Source: Phalacrocorax aristotelis (taxonomy: Eukaryota; Chordata; Aves; Suliformes; Phalacrocoracidae). Taken from it: a DNA stretch of 64,000 nucleotides. Shown here piece by piece: positions 1 to 13,080 of this stretch (position 1 is its first letter; the number at the start of each line of letters is the position of its first letter). The position numbers and the translations under genes are program-made. The notes below the pieces were generated by a model, which saw nothing but the letters and a program-made list of their open reading frames with translations, was not told the origin of the DNA and did not search any database. The DNA lies in NCBI RefSeq assembly GCF_949628215.1, contig NC_134311.1, positions 17,050,582 to 17,114,581 on the forward strand. The letters are read 5' to 3'.

Positions 1-677
1 GAAGGACCTGCGGGTGCTGGCTGAAAGCCAGCTGAACATGAGCCAGCAGTGTGCTCAGGCGGCCAAGAAGGCCAACAGCATCCTGGCTTGTATCAGGAAT
101 AGTGTGGCCAGCAGGGGCAGGGAGGTGATCGTGCCCCTGTACTCAGCATTGGTGAGGCTGCACCTTGAATACTGTGTTCAGTTCTGGGCCCCTCAGGACA
201 AGAAAGACATCGAGGTGGTGGAGCGTGTCCAGAGAAGGGCAACGAAGCTGGTGAAGGGTCTGGAGAACAAGCCTTATGAGGACAACTGAGGGAACTATGG
301 TTATTTAGCCTGCAGAAAAGGAGGCTCAGGGAAAACCTTATCACTCTCTACAACTACCTGAAAGGAGGTTGTAGTGAGGTGGGTGTCAGTCTTTTCTCCC
401 AGGTAGCAAGCAATAGGACAAGAGAAAATGGCCTCAAGTTGTGCCTGTAGAGGTTTACATTGGATACTAGGAAAACCCTCTTCGCTGAAAGGGTTGCCAG
501 GCACTGGAACAGGCTGCCCAGGGAAGTGATTGAGTCACCATCCCTGGAGGTATTTAAAATATGTATACATGTGGTGCTTAGGGACATGGTTTAATGGTTG
601 AGTCAGCAGTGCTAGGTTAATGGTTGGACTCAATGATCTTAAAGGTCTTTTGCAACCTAAATGATTCTATGATTCTA
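1..677 (+). mobile_element. CR1 LINE, 3' part (truncated by window edge)
   Basis: Reading from base 14, the frame resembles the C-terminal part of CR1 ORF2: SVASRGREV, then PLYSALVR and [17 protein letters not shown] stop at 287-289 follows the PYEDN equivalent, where intact copies continue into a [10 protein letters not shown]-like block; that block is still recognisable in the DNA at about 305-340. The remainder is the CR1 3' tail, including the typical 'GGTTGGACTCAATGATCTT' stretch, and it ends in two ATTCT-type units at about 661-676. This is a dead copy: the frame is broken and the 5' end lies outside the window. Confidence 0.92.
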
Positions 678-3600
678 CTTTTAGGGCAAATGAATCTTTG
701 CTATCAGACATTCAGAAGTACAAAATGCTTCTCCACAATTTTAATTCTTTTTCTTGCAAATAGAGTATAAAATTAAACATACATGTACAAGCCTAATGAG
801 TTATGTAATAAATAACCCAATGCTTGACATTTCCTCTTTGCACATAGATATTTTTTTCTTCTTTTTCATTTTAAATCATGATTTATAAACTGGAGTTTCA
901 CAATCCAGCTGCTAGCCTTGGGGATCCATTCCAGAACAGTACTGGAAAGGATGGTAGGTCATCCAGAGCAAAGACTGCCATCAGTTCTTCCAGCTGGTTC
1001 CTAACCTGACAATGGCACTAGCTTCAGAACAATGCAGAAGTAGCGACAGTTACCGAAAGAGAGTAAGGGAGAAAAAAAATACCAAAAAGGAGGTTGAAAA
1101 TTAATTACAAAAAATCTCTGCAAGTATTTGCATTATTGAAAACCATCTTTCACATATCTCAACTATTTTGGTTACACATGGGTAGCCTGTACTGTATCAT
1201 CATGGAGTTTAGAAAAATGGGATTCTGTTCTCCAGGGATTATCATTAATTTTAAAAATCATTCTGTCTTACAGAGTTATTTCCTGTCTTTAGGTTTACAC
1301 TGGGTGTGTGAGCACCTTCCAGGAAAGAGGCTAGATTTTCCACTGGGAGGCTTTTTCCAACAGACCAAATTCCCATAAGAAGTACCCAGGTGGGAGGTCA
1401 GCTGTCATTTTGGCCTGGCTTTCAGTCATGCTGCTGGCATCATGTCCATGCTGAAAGAGTGGAGAAGGGAATCTGATGTCTAAGGGAAACAACAAGCAGC
1501 TGCCAGAGAACCGAGGGCAGGAAAGAGTTGCTTGGATGCAACACAGAGTGTAATCTTTGTGTCCTTATGTGGCATGTCCAGACCACACCATAAATGCAAT
1601 CAGAGTAGAGAAAAATGGGCTGGGAAAGTCTTGAGATGATTATCAACAATTACCAACATAACTTCTGTGCTTATTGCATTTCCATTTTCTTCAGTGGAAA
1701 GATACTGTGCTGCTGATGGCTCTTCTATAGCAAGTCATTTCATTCAGTTCTCTTTGCACCATCATCTGTGAAGACAACAGAGGATATAAGGGCAAAGGCA
1801 AGATAGAAGCTAGAAAACAACAATTCTGGAAAAGTAAGCTGTAAAATAGCATAAGGAGGAAAAGTAAAACAAAACACATAGTTAACAGAGCAAAATGTTG
1901 GACAGTGGGCAGGGAAGATCACAATATTGTCCCAGGTTCTGTTTAGGCATGTAGTATTTTTGCACGTACTTTGAAATTTTCATCTCAGATTGTTCCAAAA
2001 ATTAGAATGAAAAACAAAAGATTGTATGTTCTAAAAATGGATCTGTGCATCTTGTCAGATAGGAGACAGATGAGCATAAAGCAGTGGGGTGAACCAGAAA
2101 TTTCTTGAGGTCTGTCCCAACTCCATCTCCTACAATGCCATGATAAGGCAGAAAGTTATCACAGACAGATACATAACTGACAAAAATAACTGATCAGGTT
2201 GAACAAATGTGAGCAGAAAGATCACTTTTTAAAAGAATTCTTAAGAAAACACTGTATACAGGATTTATATTGTGACAGAATGATCTAAGTGATTTTGGTT
2301 TATGTTTCAGGATTACTATCTTGCTTCACGTGAATTGGAACACTTGTTTGTGTTGGATACTTCCCTTCTAAAAAATCCCCTGTGGCTTCTTTTTCAGATA
2401 TAAATAAAGTTGAAAAAATATGTGAAGTGTTGATGAAAGAGGAAAAACAACAGATCCAGACTCCCTGGTACCGTTCAGTGGCAGCAGATGCCAAACATAA
2501 CAAATAAGTTTTACAACAAGCTTTACACACTAGTCACCTTTTTCAAGAAGACTCTGAGGCACGAAAAAAATAAGAGTTTAATTCTGTGTCTCTAGATAAG
2601 CCCTTTTCAACAATCCATAAAACATGGGTAACTCCAATGCAATGAGAGAATCCAGTGCTCATTCTTGCATTTATGGCTACAGTCTAAAACTGAGCAAAAG
2701 AAATCAGTGCGCAGAAGCTGTGTAGGTCCAGAGGTAACAGATGTCACCCTGTGACCGAGAAGAAAGAAAGTGACCTAATCTGCTCCCTATTCTGACTAAG
2801 ATCACACATATATAAACCACTCTCAAAAAACATTGTTCAGACTCTGCTGTGTAGTGTCTTCAAGGAAGAGTCAATCCACACATGATCAACTCAACACATA
2901 TTAGAAAGTTTTCTGATTATCTGCCCAAAACTTTCCTATATGGAAATAAGTCTTTACTTCTTGCCATATTATGAGGGAAATGAAGAACAGTTCACTATCG
3001 CTTTTCTTTACACGACTCTTTACAACTTCTCACATATTAGACTAGTATCATGTCCCTCATTGTTTTCTGAGATTTTCCTCACAGATCACTTTATCTAACC
3101 TCTTACTCTTCTTGTTGCTGTTCCTTGAAGTCCTTTCAGTTTGTCTACATCTTTCTTACTGTGCTCTGCAGACACAATATTCTTGACCAGAGGCCTGAGT
3201 GTTGAAGTGAGTAAGAAAAACATCCTGCCTCTCATGACTTCTATAAAATGGTCCTGTTAATATTCACAGAATGAAAACTGCCTATTTCGCAGGTGATGCC
3301 CTCAGGATCAGCTTGTGGTCTGTTCTACACTCAATTTCCTGATGCAGTTTTTTTTTCCTCAACAGTTAGTCCTTGTTTTTTATTTGTGTATTTCATATTT
3401 CCTTCTTGAATGTGACACTTCTTTTTTTAAATTCTAACAGACAATTTTCAAATTCTTTAATTCCAGAACTTAATAATCTTTCAGCTCTTCTCACTTATCT
3501 ATAAAGCATCTATAAATTTTTAAAGTCTGAATCTGTTTCATCAACTAAATCATGATTGGAGGACTGAGGCAGAACAGATACCTGCGGTATCAGCTTACAA

Positions 3601-4634
3601 TGTCTGCATTTTGGCTGTGAAGCATTCACTATTCCTTTTTGATATGGCTTGTTCACTGCCCATTGTGGTAGATGGATGAGACAACAACTTGCTGCCACTT
3701 CCCATCAGTTTCAGATAGCTTCTCTGGGAAGAAAATTTGTCTTTGAAAATGCATATTATGATAATTACTCAAAGCTATCAAGTTAAATGGGTATTCTAAA
3801 GAAAAGAAACTACTTATGGTTACCAGTCAGTGACATGCAATGCCTTTGATTCAGTAGATTAGCATTTTTCAATACTGCAAGCCATTTTTATGTCTTTTTC
3901 ATTCATATACTCTTTATCTTCTTGGATGGACAATGTGTGAAGTACTTTTTTTCCAGCTACTGGTGTACAGGTTTTAAAATGCTTTGCTAGTGTACATCTC
4001 TGTGACTCTTGTGACTGAATCTGGTATGCACTTTGTAGAAGCATGAAGACAGGCTCCATTCACATTACTTTCACAGTAAGTTTTGATGCACATAGTTCTC
4101 TATCAATGTAACTACTAAACCTGGAGAAATGGTAGTCCCTGGACAGTCGAGGTTTGAAGTTAGCCACCAGAGGGAGTATACCTAGCCCCAAATGTAACAC
4201 AGAATACTCTATTTTAGCCCATTTTAGACCACAAATTTTAAAAGCAAGTCTGAGAATACAGAAATGAGGACTTGAGTGACAACCTCGAATTCTCTTCTGG
4301 GTATAAACTGTGTTTCCAAGGGTAGTTTAAACACCTCTGTTAGAAAAGGAAGCCTCTTAATTTACTGAATTCATAAAGTAACAAGCTGCTTATGCCAGCT
4401 TTGACATAAATGTCTGGGAAAAATGAAATCCAATGCATTGTTTTTCTTTGAGGAAGAAAAAGTACAAAATGCTTTGACGAGACCAGTGAATTTTTCCAGA
4501 AATAACATGCTCATCTAAAATAATAGGTTCCATGTCAACACACTGACTTAGCAAACAGAAATATATTCTTGGCAATGGCTTAGAGTTGTTACAAGAGAGC
4601 GAAAAGCTCACTAGTCCAAAACAGCATTTGCTTC
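678..4634. other. AT-rich intergenic DNA, no gene seen
   Basis: All open frames here are below 100 codons, have no recognisable domain and show no splice-linked continuation. A stretch near 2095-2150 (GAGGTCTGTCCCAACTCC followed by ATGCCATGAT) looks like the eroded tail of an old + strand CR1, but it is too diverged to call firmly. I see no RNA gene or promoter. Confidence 0.6.
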
Positions 4635-4654
4635 TTTTTTTTTTTTTTTTTTTT
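4635..4654 (+). repeat. Poly(T) tract, 20 T
   Basis: An uninterrupted run of 20 T. No retrogene or SINE body could be recognised on either side, so it is a simple homopolymer and not a retroposon tail I can identify. Confidence 0.9.
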
Positions 4655-7576
4655 ATACTCTGGTTAAATAGCAGTATGGGAATTTCCTAAGGCTGATGGT
4701 TTATATTCATGATTTTTTAAGAGAAGTGGCTTCTAAATAACATTTTCTCTCTAGACCAGAAAACCCACAATGCATTGTCATTACACTGAAGTCATAATTA
4801 CAAATCTGCTAATGCTTTCCACTTGATTTAATTTGGATATTCTAATGCTTGGATCTAATAAGCAGTACTATGTCAGCATTTAAGTTTTTCATCCATCAGA
4901 ACCTCAGAGAAGAGTTTAATTTCCTCCATGTTTTAAAAAGGCTTAAGTAAAAATGTGTAAGGCTGAAACAAATTTTGAAGGAATTTATCCCATGTAATAT
5001 TTAAATGGGTTACACTAATCATGATCTTGAGTCAGTATGCATACATTTGTCAGATCATACTGAAAGATGAAGATCTATTAAACACACATAATTCTACCCT
5101 AAATCCCTCATTTTCCTAGGACATCCAGAAAAACTAAGCAAATGGCCATATCTTCATATACCTGCCTATGTTCCCATTGCCAGATGGGCATGCTCTGGCT
5201 GTATCCTCAGTAGGCCACACATACAGGGGAGAGGATACAGAGCGCCTCAAGATAGTGCCTCAAGAGCATACAGAGTGCCACCTTCCCCCAGTCTCCATTC
5301 ACTCCTCTGTAGCCAGGGAAAGGATGTAAGGACCCCTGCTAGACAGTTTCTTGGAGCCTGCAGTGGGAAGAGTGCTGAGGAAGGGTCAGAACCAGTTCTT
5401 TGAGAGATGATCAACCTTCCTTATCCTTTCTGCATGACCAGTCAGTGCCTGGACCTAGCAACCTATATCAGACAGTCCAGCAAACATCTGTCTTCACAGG
5501 CTGCTGTTGCCTAAACACATGTGCAAAAGCATTGGTGCCAGCATTGCACTTGCATTTCTCCCAGTCATCCCAGTCTTCACCAGTTCTTCAGATAATATGG
5601 CCTCTGGGACAAGCCCTGCTACACAGCAGCCTGCTCCACAAAAATGATGTGCCAGTATAACTTTTTCAGCCCTTCTTTGATGAATAGGTACACAGAAGTC
5701 AGCCTGGCACACAGACTGACTCAATGATGGTACATGCTGGGGCACACACCAGGGTCACAAAATGAATAAACAGTAGCTGCCAGGTGTATACTCCTGTTAA
5801 CATGCTGTCAGGGACAGCAGTGATGGTGAGGACCACACAGACTGCCCCGAAGTCTGTTTCTGGACTACCCACCCACAGACACCAGCACCCTCTCCTGTGG
5901 TGGCAGACTGTGTCCTTTTGCTGCATGGGTTGTGCTCCATCCTTTACTGCTCCATGTCACCTGCTCTGTCATCTAGGGAGGGGATGGGACATCTCCTCTG
6001 CTCTGGGCAGCATAGGCGAGGCTTACTCTGGTTGTGGCTCCCACTCCCAAGTGGATTTTTTCCTTGATGGAGGCAGGTCCAACCCTTTTGATCACATTAG
6101 GAAATAGGTACCTGAATGATCTTTGGGATGTGAGGTAAATTTTTAGATAACTAAAAGCATGCAGACAATTGCCGGTCTCACTGCACACCTGTACAAAACA
6201 GAGTTGTATGCACTGTGTTTCTATCTATGCTGGTGACAAAATTTAGCCAAATGCAGGAACAGAGGAATCACCACAACAAAGCAGAACTACGGTCCTATCC
6301 CAACCACTAAAAAAAGTCTCCTCCCACAAAATAAAACGAATATAGGGTAAATCTTCCAAATGTCAAGAAGCAGGTCATTTCTACCTTAAAATATGAAGAC
6401 TAATTAACCTTTTAAACATTTAACTTAGTTTAACTATGGGTGACACTACAGCATTTCTAAGTCAAGGTTTCAACTACCATGTCTACATTCAGATTTTGGT
6501 ACTGAACCAGATTTATTTAACTTTTATAGATCAAAAAGTACGGCAACTGAAAAATAGTTTTATCATTGGGTATGACAAAATAAATATTCTCTAAGCATGA
6601 AACTTAATTCTCAACAATTGTTCAAAAACCATCATGTTTTCTTCACCACTTCCCACATGTGCTATTCATTACTTTTTGCAATACAAGACCTATTTAATAT
6701 TTTTAGTCCTGTGTTTCTGTCACCAAATATGCGGAAGTTGTTTCCAGGTGACACGGGACAAAATCAGCCAGGCTTGTTCAGACTGCAAACCCAGCTGAAT
6801 CCTGCCTGGGCTGGTAAAATTGCTTCTGAATCCTCATCTTAGCTGGTCAGTTGGAGGATCAGCATAGCAATAATCTCCCACAGGGCAGGCCAATTAAAAA
6901 CAGAGCACAATCACATCCTCTGCTATGTTGGGCAGAGCCAGGTGACCCACCTGCACAGAGCAGGTGCTGCTCCCAGCCCATGCCTTGAACTGCCCCTTGC
7001 CACCGAGTGGTTCCCAGCATGTTGATCTTACTGGTTTGGCCATTCATCAGATGGCTTCCAATAGCAATCACTCCCACTGACACCACAGGCAGGTCTGCTG
7101 CAGCGAGCAGTCAAAGACTGGACAGCCAGGGGAGCAGCTGAGAAAATGCAGCTTTGAAACACCATAAATCTGAACAACTTTTGAAAACAAAGGCTTCAAA
7201 ATAACACATATTTTCTAGAAACTGAATTGGTCTATGAAGAGGAAGGTGGGTATGTTTGTTGGAGGAAATTATTCAAAATCATTCAAAGAGCTCAAATATC
7301 TTGAAATAATTAATTCCATGGCCTGGTTGTCTTTGTTGTTCCGGATAAATCAGCTTGTCAACTATTTATGATCTGTATTCCTAGAATCAGGCAGGAAGTG
7401 GAAGGCTGCTCTTCCTTCTTCTGTTTTAATCTGTAGAACTGCAAACAAGAAGTCATCCACTATCCTTATGTTAACATGCTAGTATAGTAGCAGCTCCAGG
7501 AAAAGAACTTAGTGAGCTCAAGGATAAAGAAACTTTTCTGTTATATGCTAAAAATTTTGCTTCCCAAACTTTTGAC
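4655..7576. other. Intergenic DNA with a slightly GC-richer block
   Basis: No gene is supported. About 5160-7140 is noticeably less AT-rich than the surrounding DNA and carries several overlapping short open frames on both strands, including one of 107 codons at 5784-6107. None has recognisable protein features. The block could be an old, unrecognised transposable element or simple composition variation. Confidence 0.5.
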
Positions 7577-7835
7577 GGGTATATATGTGTGTATATATAT
7601 ATATATATACACACACACTGATAGATATATAGTATATATAGCAGGTGGAGAGAGAGAGTATGTATAGGGAGAGTATATATACTCTGTATAGAGTGTATAT
7701 AGAGTACAGGGTATATATATAGTCTCTACATACTATATATATACACTATAGATCTATATATCTAAATTATTTATATATACTGGTATAATACATATCTTTT
7801 ACATATGTGTCTATATATATATATTATAAATTACC
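7577..7835. repeat. Compound (TA)n / TATATG microsatellite with palindromes
   Basis: About 260 bp made mostly of TA, TG/CA and GA steps. It contains perfect palindromes such as AGAGTATATATACTCT at 7670-7685 and TATAGATCTATA at 7747-7758, so the region could form hairpins or cruciforms. No gene is present. Confidence 0.85.
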
Positions 7836-10800
7836 ACATTTCCACCCTCTAAGTATTGTTTTACAGTGTTCTTTTCCCTGTGGATCTACATATTTTGTAT
7901 CTAAAAGCTCAAAGTTAAAAAAGCTAAAAGAGCTTGTGTCAAAGAGGACATCCACCTCAGTTGCCCAAGGTAAGGGCCAGAGGTAAGGTAAGACTTTCTA
8001 TAGGTTTCCTGTATGGTCAATAGAAAGAGATAAGGGAGATAAGTGGGGGTGATCTAGAGTGAATTGGAATTGTTTCCTGAAGTTGTGTATCTCCTGCCAA
8101 CTAAATAGGGAACATAGAAATGAGGATGCATACATTACAATTTAATATCGCGCTTAAAATTAGGTAAGACAAGCTCTTTACAATCTGTCTTTATCTGTAA
8201 GGGAAAATGTGCCCAGGATAGAAAGTCCCTTCTTACAGTAGGACTAGATTTTGTAAGGAGCACTGGTTAGGTGAAGTTAAGGCAATCCCACCATGTGCCA
8301 CTCTGGAATACTCATGCAGAATTTCATTATTATCATTTAAGCTCATATTGAATTAATCCTGAAAAGGTTCGGTGATTTCACTAATTAATTTACTGGCAGA
8401 ATCCTACTTGTAACCTGTAGTATAGAAACGAGATGCTTGATGCCCCGTTTTTTGACTTACACAGCACTACATTAATAAAAGCAAAGAAAATATATTGCAG
8501 GATACAAAATAGATAAATAGAAATTAGAAAACCACATGTACTTTTTTGTAGTTAAATTTCTAGTTTATGTAGCTCAAGCACATAAAAAATCCTTTCCAAG
8601 ACATCAAATTAATCTAAACAGTTTGTTTCTGAAGCTCTCATCTCTTTACCAATGGATTCCTTACTATGTTATGACTGCATGCTCTTCTAAGGACTCCCTC
8701 TAAGGAGTTCTTGAAGCCATTTTCTTATGAAGAAATTTGAAAATGTGATTATTAACTCATTTAGACAATATGTTGATCACTTTCTCAATGCTTTTGAGAT
8801 ATTAATCTTTTTTTCTTCCTCTGTGTTTAGCAGCTGTTATCACCTGAAGCACAAACTTGAAGGAAATAGATTTTCTAAGGCCAAACTTACGCCTCCACAG
8901 AATAAATTTAGCTGGACCATAATGAAATAAAATTTGTCAAAGACGGACAATGTTGTAAACACAGGATTTGGCTTAACATATATCAAAATATCTTAAAGAA
9001 AAACAAAAATACGTATTAGATATATAAATTTATGTATTAGGTACTGTATTAGCTCTAGTGGCAACAGTGCCAGACTCCTCTTTTGCACTGCTGTTCAGTG
9101 GATGTTTGCAGGGTTTCCTGTTACTTATTGGGAAAGCTGTAATCAGCGTTAAATTGATAAACTAATTGTTATAACAGTCAAAGACAGTGCTGTTTTGTGG
9201 AAATCAATTATGTTAGAAGTTTTCCATTTTTCCTACTTATCTTTTGCCTGGTCTGGCTATAATGTAGACAGATGCCCCAAGTCAGTTTACAATAAAATTG
9301 TAAATGATGCAAATTACAGCTGCATTTCAGCTGTGGAACTTTGAAATAAACCAAATACTGGTTCATGAATACTCACTGTGCAATTTTCAATGAAAAATTG
9401 CTTTCACATGCCCTTATCTTATATGTTCACAAAGTGGGAAAAAAAATCTCAGTGGATTGTAGATTATGCTCTGAAAAAAATTACTGGAGACATTTGAATC
9501 AACTTTTCCTGGCGCCTAGCTCTCTTAATACATGCAAATACAAACATTTTGAGAGATATTTTTAAGTTTGAGTGTGTTTTTTGTTTTATTTAATTTTAGG
9601 ACTCTGGTTTTTTTTAAAGCAGCAGCAGTACATGTGCCAGCATAGATGGAGGGGAGGGAAGACATTTTTTCTCAGACTAATTTTGGATTGAGTATTATTA
9701 ATAGTATTTTGAGCCAGGTTAATTCTACAGCCACTTTGTAATTTTTATCATGATAAATACCATGATCAGCCAACAAGCCACATTTAAGATTAAGACTTAA
9801 TAATTTAAAGAGTTTATAATTTAGGATATATGCATATGCTTTGCTGAGTGACAGTTTTCTCACCTAACTGCAGATGTCCTTAAGTCAAGCATCTACCTAT
9901 GTATTTGTATAACCATCCTCTCTAGGCAATAGAAATAGCCATTCATCAGGCAATCCATCCTAGGGTAAAACTTAAAGACAGGTAGGATTCTACCGAAATA
10001 ATCTTTTCCTTTGACTGTCTCCTTCTGTAGCCTACAAATTGCACTGAATAGCTTAGACTAGATTCCTGCCTTTTAGTCAACTAAAGTTATGAGAGGTAAA
10101 CTGTACACAAAATGCATATGAAAATGCTAATGGAAAACGGAAGTGGAGGGTTTTGGAGCTATGTGTTGAGTATGCACGTTCTTAAAATTCCAACATTGGC
10201 CTCGAAGAGCAGATTGTCTTTCTTCTTTCTTCTCTTACTTTCTGCTTTGAAATCAGTGATTTACCTCAGACCAACCACACACAGCAAGCTGAGAGGGGCA
10301 AACTATTTTAAACCACTGAACGCCTACACAAGAGCAGATGCAACACCTCCCTCCTTTTGTACATGCGTAATTGCAGCAGAGGAACAGCTGGAGCCTGAAA
10401 CCCTGACCCTCCACAAGCTCTTTGGAGACCCTCTTGGCAACTCCCTAGCAATGGCATCAAAGTCACAAGGAGATATAAAATAAATTGTCTCCAGTATCTG
10501 GAATATAAGTAACAAATATTGTTCCTATCTGTCCCAAAGAGCTAGTTGCAACGTTGCCCTTGCCTTTTATGCACATTTTATAAACCGATGAATTAGCCAG
10601 CGCTGTAGGTTAATGTTTTAAGAATGCAGATCTTCTTTCAGAAAAACCCTGTGATCAGTAAAACCTGTGTTTGTTCCTATGGTAACAACTGAAAACTCTT
10701 GTCCACCTTAGGATATAGCAAGGTCCAAATCACTGGGATCCCACAGCACGGAGTAGGCTGTTATGAGTATCACAGTCCCTGCTTTGTGACAAGCAAGCAG

Positions 10801-12539
10801 GAAAATAACACAGGCTCAAGTCTTTGCAGAACAATACAGTGCTCCCAAGGTTTATGTTTACGGTGGTGAACTGGTAATTACAATGATTTTTGCTGCATGT
10901 CACTTCTATTTGCTTCCATGCTGCCATCTCCTCCACCTTCAGGCTTTAGCCATGATTCTCTGTAAGGTTCTCGCACACATAAAAAGCTTCCTCTTCATTC
11001 ACATTCTCCCCTAATCCCTCCTCAAACCTTCTAAACTAAGATTAGCTTGAGAATTTTAACTCTTTCAGAGACAATAAAAACTTTTTTCACCTACCAAGTG
11101 ATAACACAAAACTATTTTGAGGTCTCGTCTTACTAAGTCCTGCACTAGATGGAGATAGCACTGCTGGCTGAAAGATGTACACTGAGATGTAGCTCTGGTT
11201 ACAGGATTTTTTTAACAAAGTGTGTGCTTTCAGCAGGTGATTTTTTTTTTTTCTTCTAAAAATGGACACTTGAAAATGGATTGTTGTTTTTTTCCCCTGA
11301 AACTCTTTTCATCATGGTTCTGACCCTAATGTTCCCATTAGATTAAAATTTCCCTGGAGAAATTAGATAAAAATAAATGGTAATGTTAAATTCTCCCCTG
11401 GTGAAGCAGTGATGGTAAGACTTAGGAGGCATTTCTGAGCAGTTCCTAATGAAGCACCAAAAATTATCTGCAGAAAAAGATGATCACCTCTGACCCTGTC
11501 TCCCAGCTGAGGAAAAAAAAAATAGTCCACAGTTGAAGAAAGTTGGAATCCATTAAAGAAAAATTGCAAAATAGCTACATGAAACCTTGTCTCTGACCAG
11601 AAGGATTTTCAGATGGTAACTCTTGATGCACCCCACAGGGATGGCACCAACAGAGACTGTGCACTTATTAAGCTCAGACACTGTGCCAAAGGTCCAGCCT
11701 CCTTCTCCCTACTGTTCTGTTTTTCGAGGTACCTTTGTACCGTGCAGTTCTGGATGAAAGAATGAAGACAACTCAAAACATCAATATAAACAGATAGCTC
11801 TGGGGAACAGGAATTCCCATGCCACTAATTTATTGACAGTAATACCTGTGACTACTCCAAAGGTGAATGAAGTATCTAACTAGTAAAAGAACCAGTATTT
11901 TTCACATATGTAAGATTTTTTTTTCTCTAATAAATTAAAACACTAACCACTGACTGGCAAAGAATAAAACAAAGGTGACAGAACAAATTAATTGTTTGTA
12001 AAACATGCAGTTAAATGCCCAGATGGAAAGATGGGATATGTTTCACAGGAGCAGTCATCATGATCTGCAGCATAATGTTCATTTGGCTGACAGGATGAGT
12101 GGGCACATGTGTCAAATGCACAGATTTTGTAAATATTTGTGTTTTGTAATTTTTCTTAGGAAGGCTGGCTCATTGCAGAGCTTTACTGCTCTGTGCAAGT
12201 GCAGGCACTGCACAATAGCAAACCATTCCTTTTTAAATATTTTGTAAATGGGAAAAATAAATTATCCAAAATTCATTTACTCTAATTCTGATCTCTCTGG
12301 TGGTTGTTGTTCCTTCACTGCACTTAGCCATTTTCTTAGCATATCTCTTAGTGAGGAAATATTTCTTCAGTATTTTTTGAACATTTATCTTTTATGACAT
12401 TTTCATAAGGCAGCTATTGAAACGTTATATGTTAATCTAATATAGAGTAGGTACGAAACTAGTTAGAAAACAAAGTCAAAGACTGTTTTTCAGTGATTGC
12501 CATTTTTATGGAAGGATGCATTGAATGAAAGATGAATGG
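7836..12539. other. AT-rich intergenic DNA
   Basis: No gene is supported. The longest open frame (10112-10483, 123 codons) has a hydrophobic stretch but no recognisable domain, no CpG-rich start and no convincing exon continuation, so it is not called. A sequence fitting the RFX X-box consensus is listed separately at 10673-10686. Confidence 0.6.
10673..10686. promoter_or_regulatory. Possible RFX X-box
   Basis: GTTCCT-AT-GGTAAC fits the RFX-family X-box pattern (RYYNYY, 1-3 bp spacer, RRNRAC) on both half-sites. RFX factors act at ciliary and MHC-II genes and at enhancers. One isolated match, 5.8 kb from the nearest gene start, may well be chance. Confidence 0.3.
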
Positions 12540-13080
12540 CAGTGGTCAATGTAGTCCTGATATGATTTAATATGCTCATCAGTGGTGGAACAGGGAGAAC
12601 GCATATTATATTTGCAGGTGATACCAAACAGCTGTAGCATAGCAAGAGAATTAAAAATAGTCAAAACAGAATGGAGTAAATGTCAGTAAAAAGAAGACAA
12701 AATTCAGCAGGGTGTGTGAGATTTTACTCCAAAGTTTGACCAAACCACTTCACAGATATTAAAGGAGGCCAGTATCAGTTCTGAATATGATCACAAATGG
12801 AATGAGGCCCAACAGCGCCATGCTGCTACAAAATCGTACTCCATGTGAGGATGTATAACTGGCAGGATAGCAGTAAGAGTTTTAGGTTAGGCATGAGGAA
12901 CATCTTTTCTGGTGCTAGATAGCAAAGCACTAAAGCAGCTTGCCTGCAGTGATTTTGGGGTCTTCGTTGCAGATGTTTAAGAAAAGGTTTGACAAATATT
13001 TTCCAGCAAATGGACTAGATAACCTCCTGTGGCTCGCTGCAGACCCAGACCAGAGGGGCTGACCTTGAGATTCTATAATC
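12540..13080 (+). mobile_element. Old, degraded CR1 LINE fragment
   Basis: CR1 landmarks survive at the DNA level: GCAGGTGATACCAAAC (the remnant of the reverse-transcriptase FADDT box), a GGCATGAGGAACAT stretch equivalent to the 'DIRK' region, and a 3' tail GACCTTGAGATTCTATAAT. It is full of stops and gaps and is clearly older than the other copies. The left boundary is approximate. Confidence 0.72.

Noticed and set aside
900-1010. Possible small element around the inverted-looking CCAGAACAGTACTGG
   Set aside because: Only a short palindrome; no terminal repeats or target duplication support a mobile element.
5160-7140. GC-richer intergenic block considered as a possible LTR element or retrogene
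   Set aside because: No TG...CA ends, target duplication, poly(A) tail or protein similarity could be found by eye.
10112-10483. 123-codon plus-strand open frame in the intergenic region
   Set aside because: A Leu/Phe-rich stretch but no known family, no CpG-rich start and no exon partners. An unbroken frame of this size is expected by chance somewhere in 64 kb.
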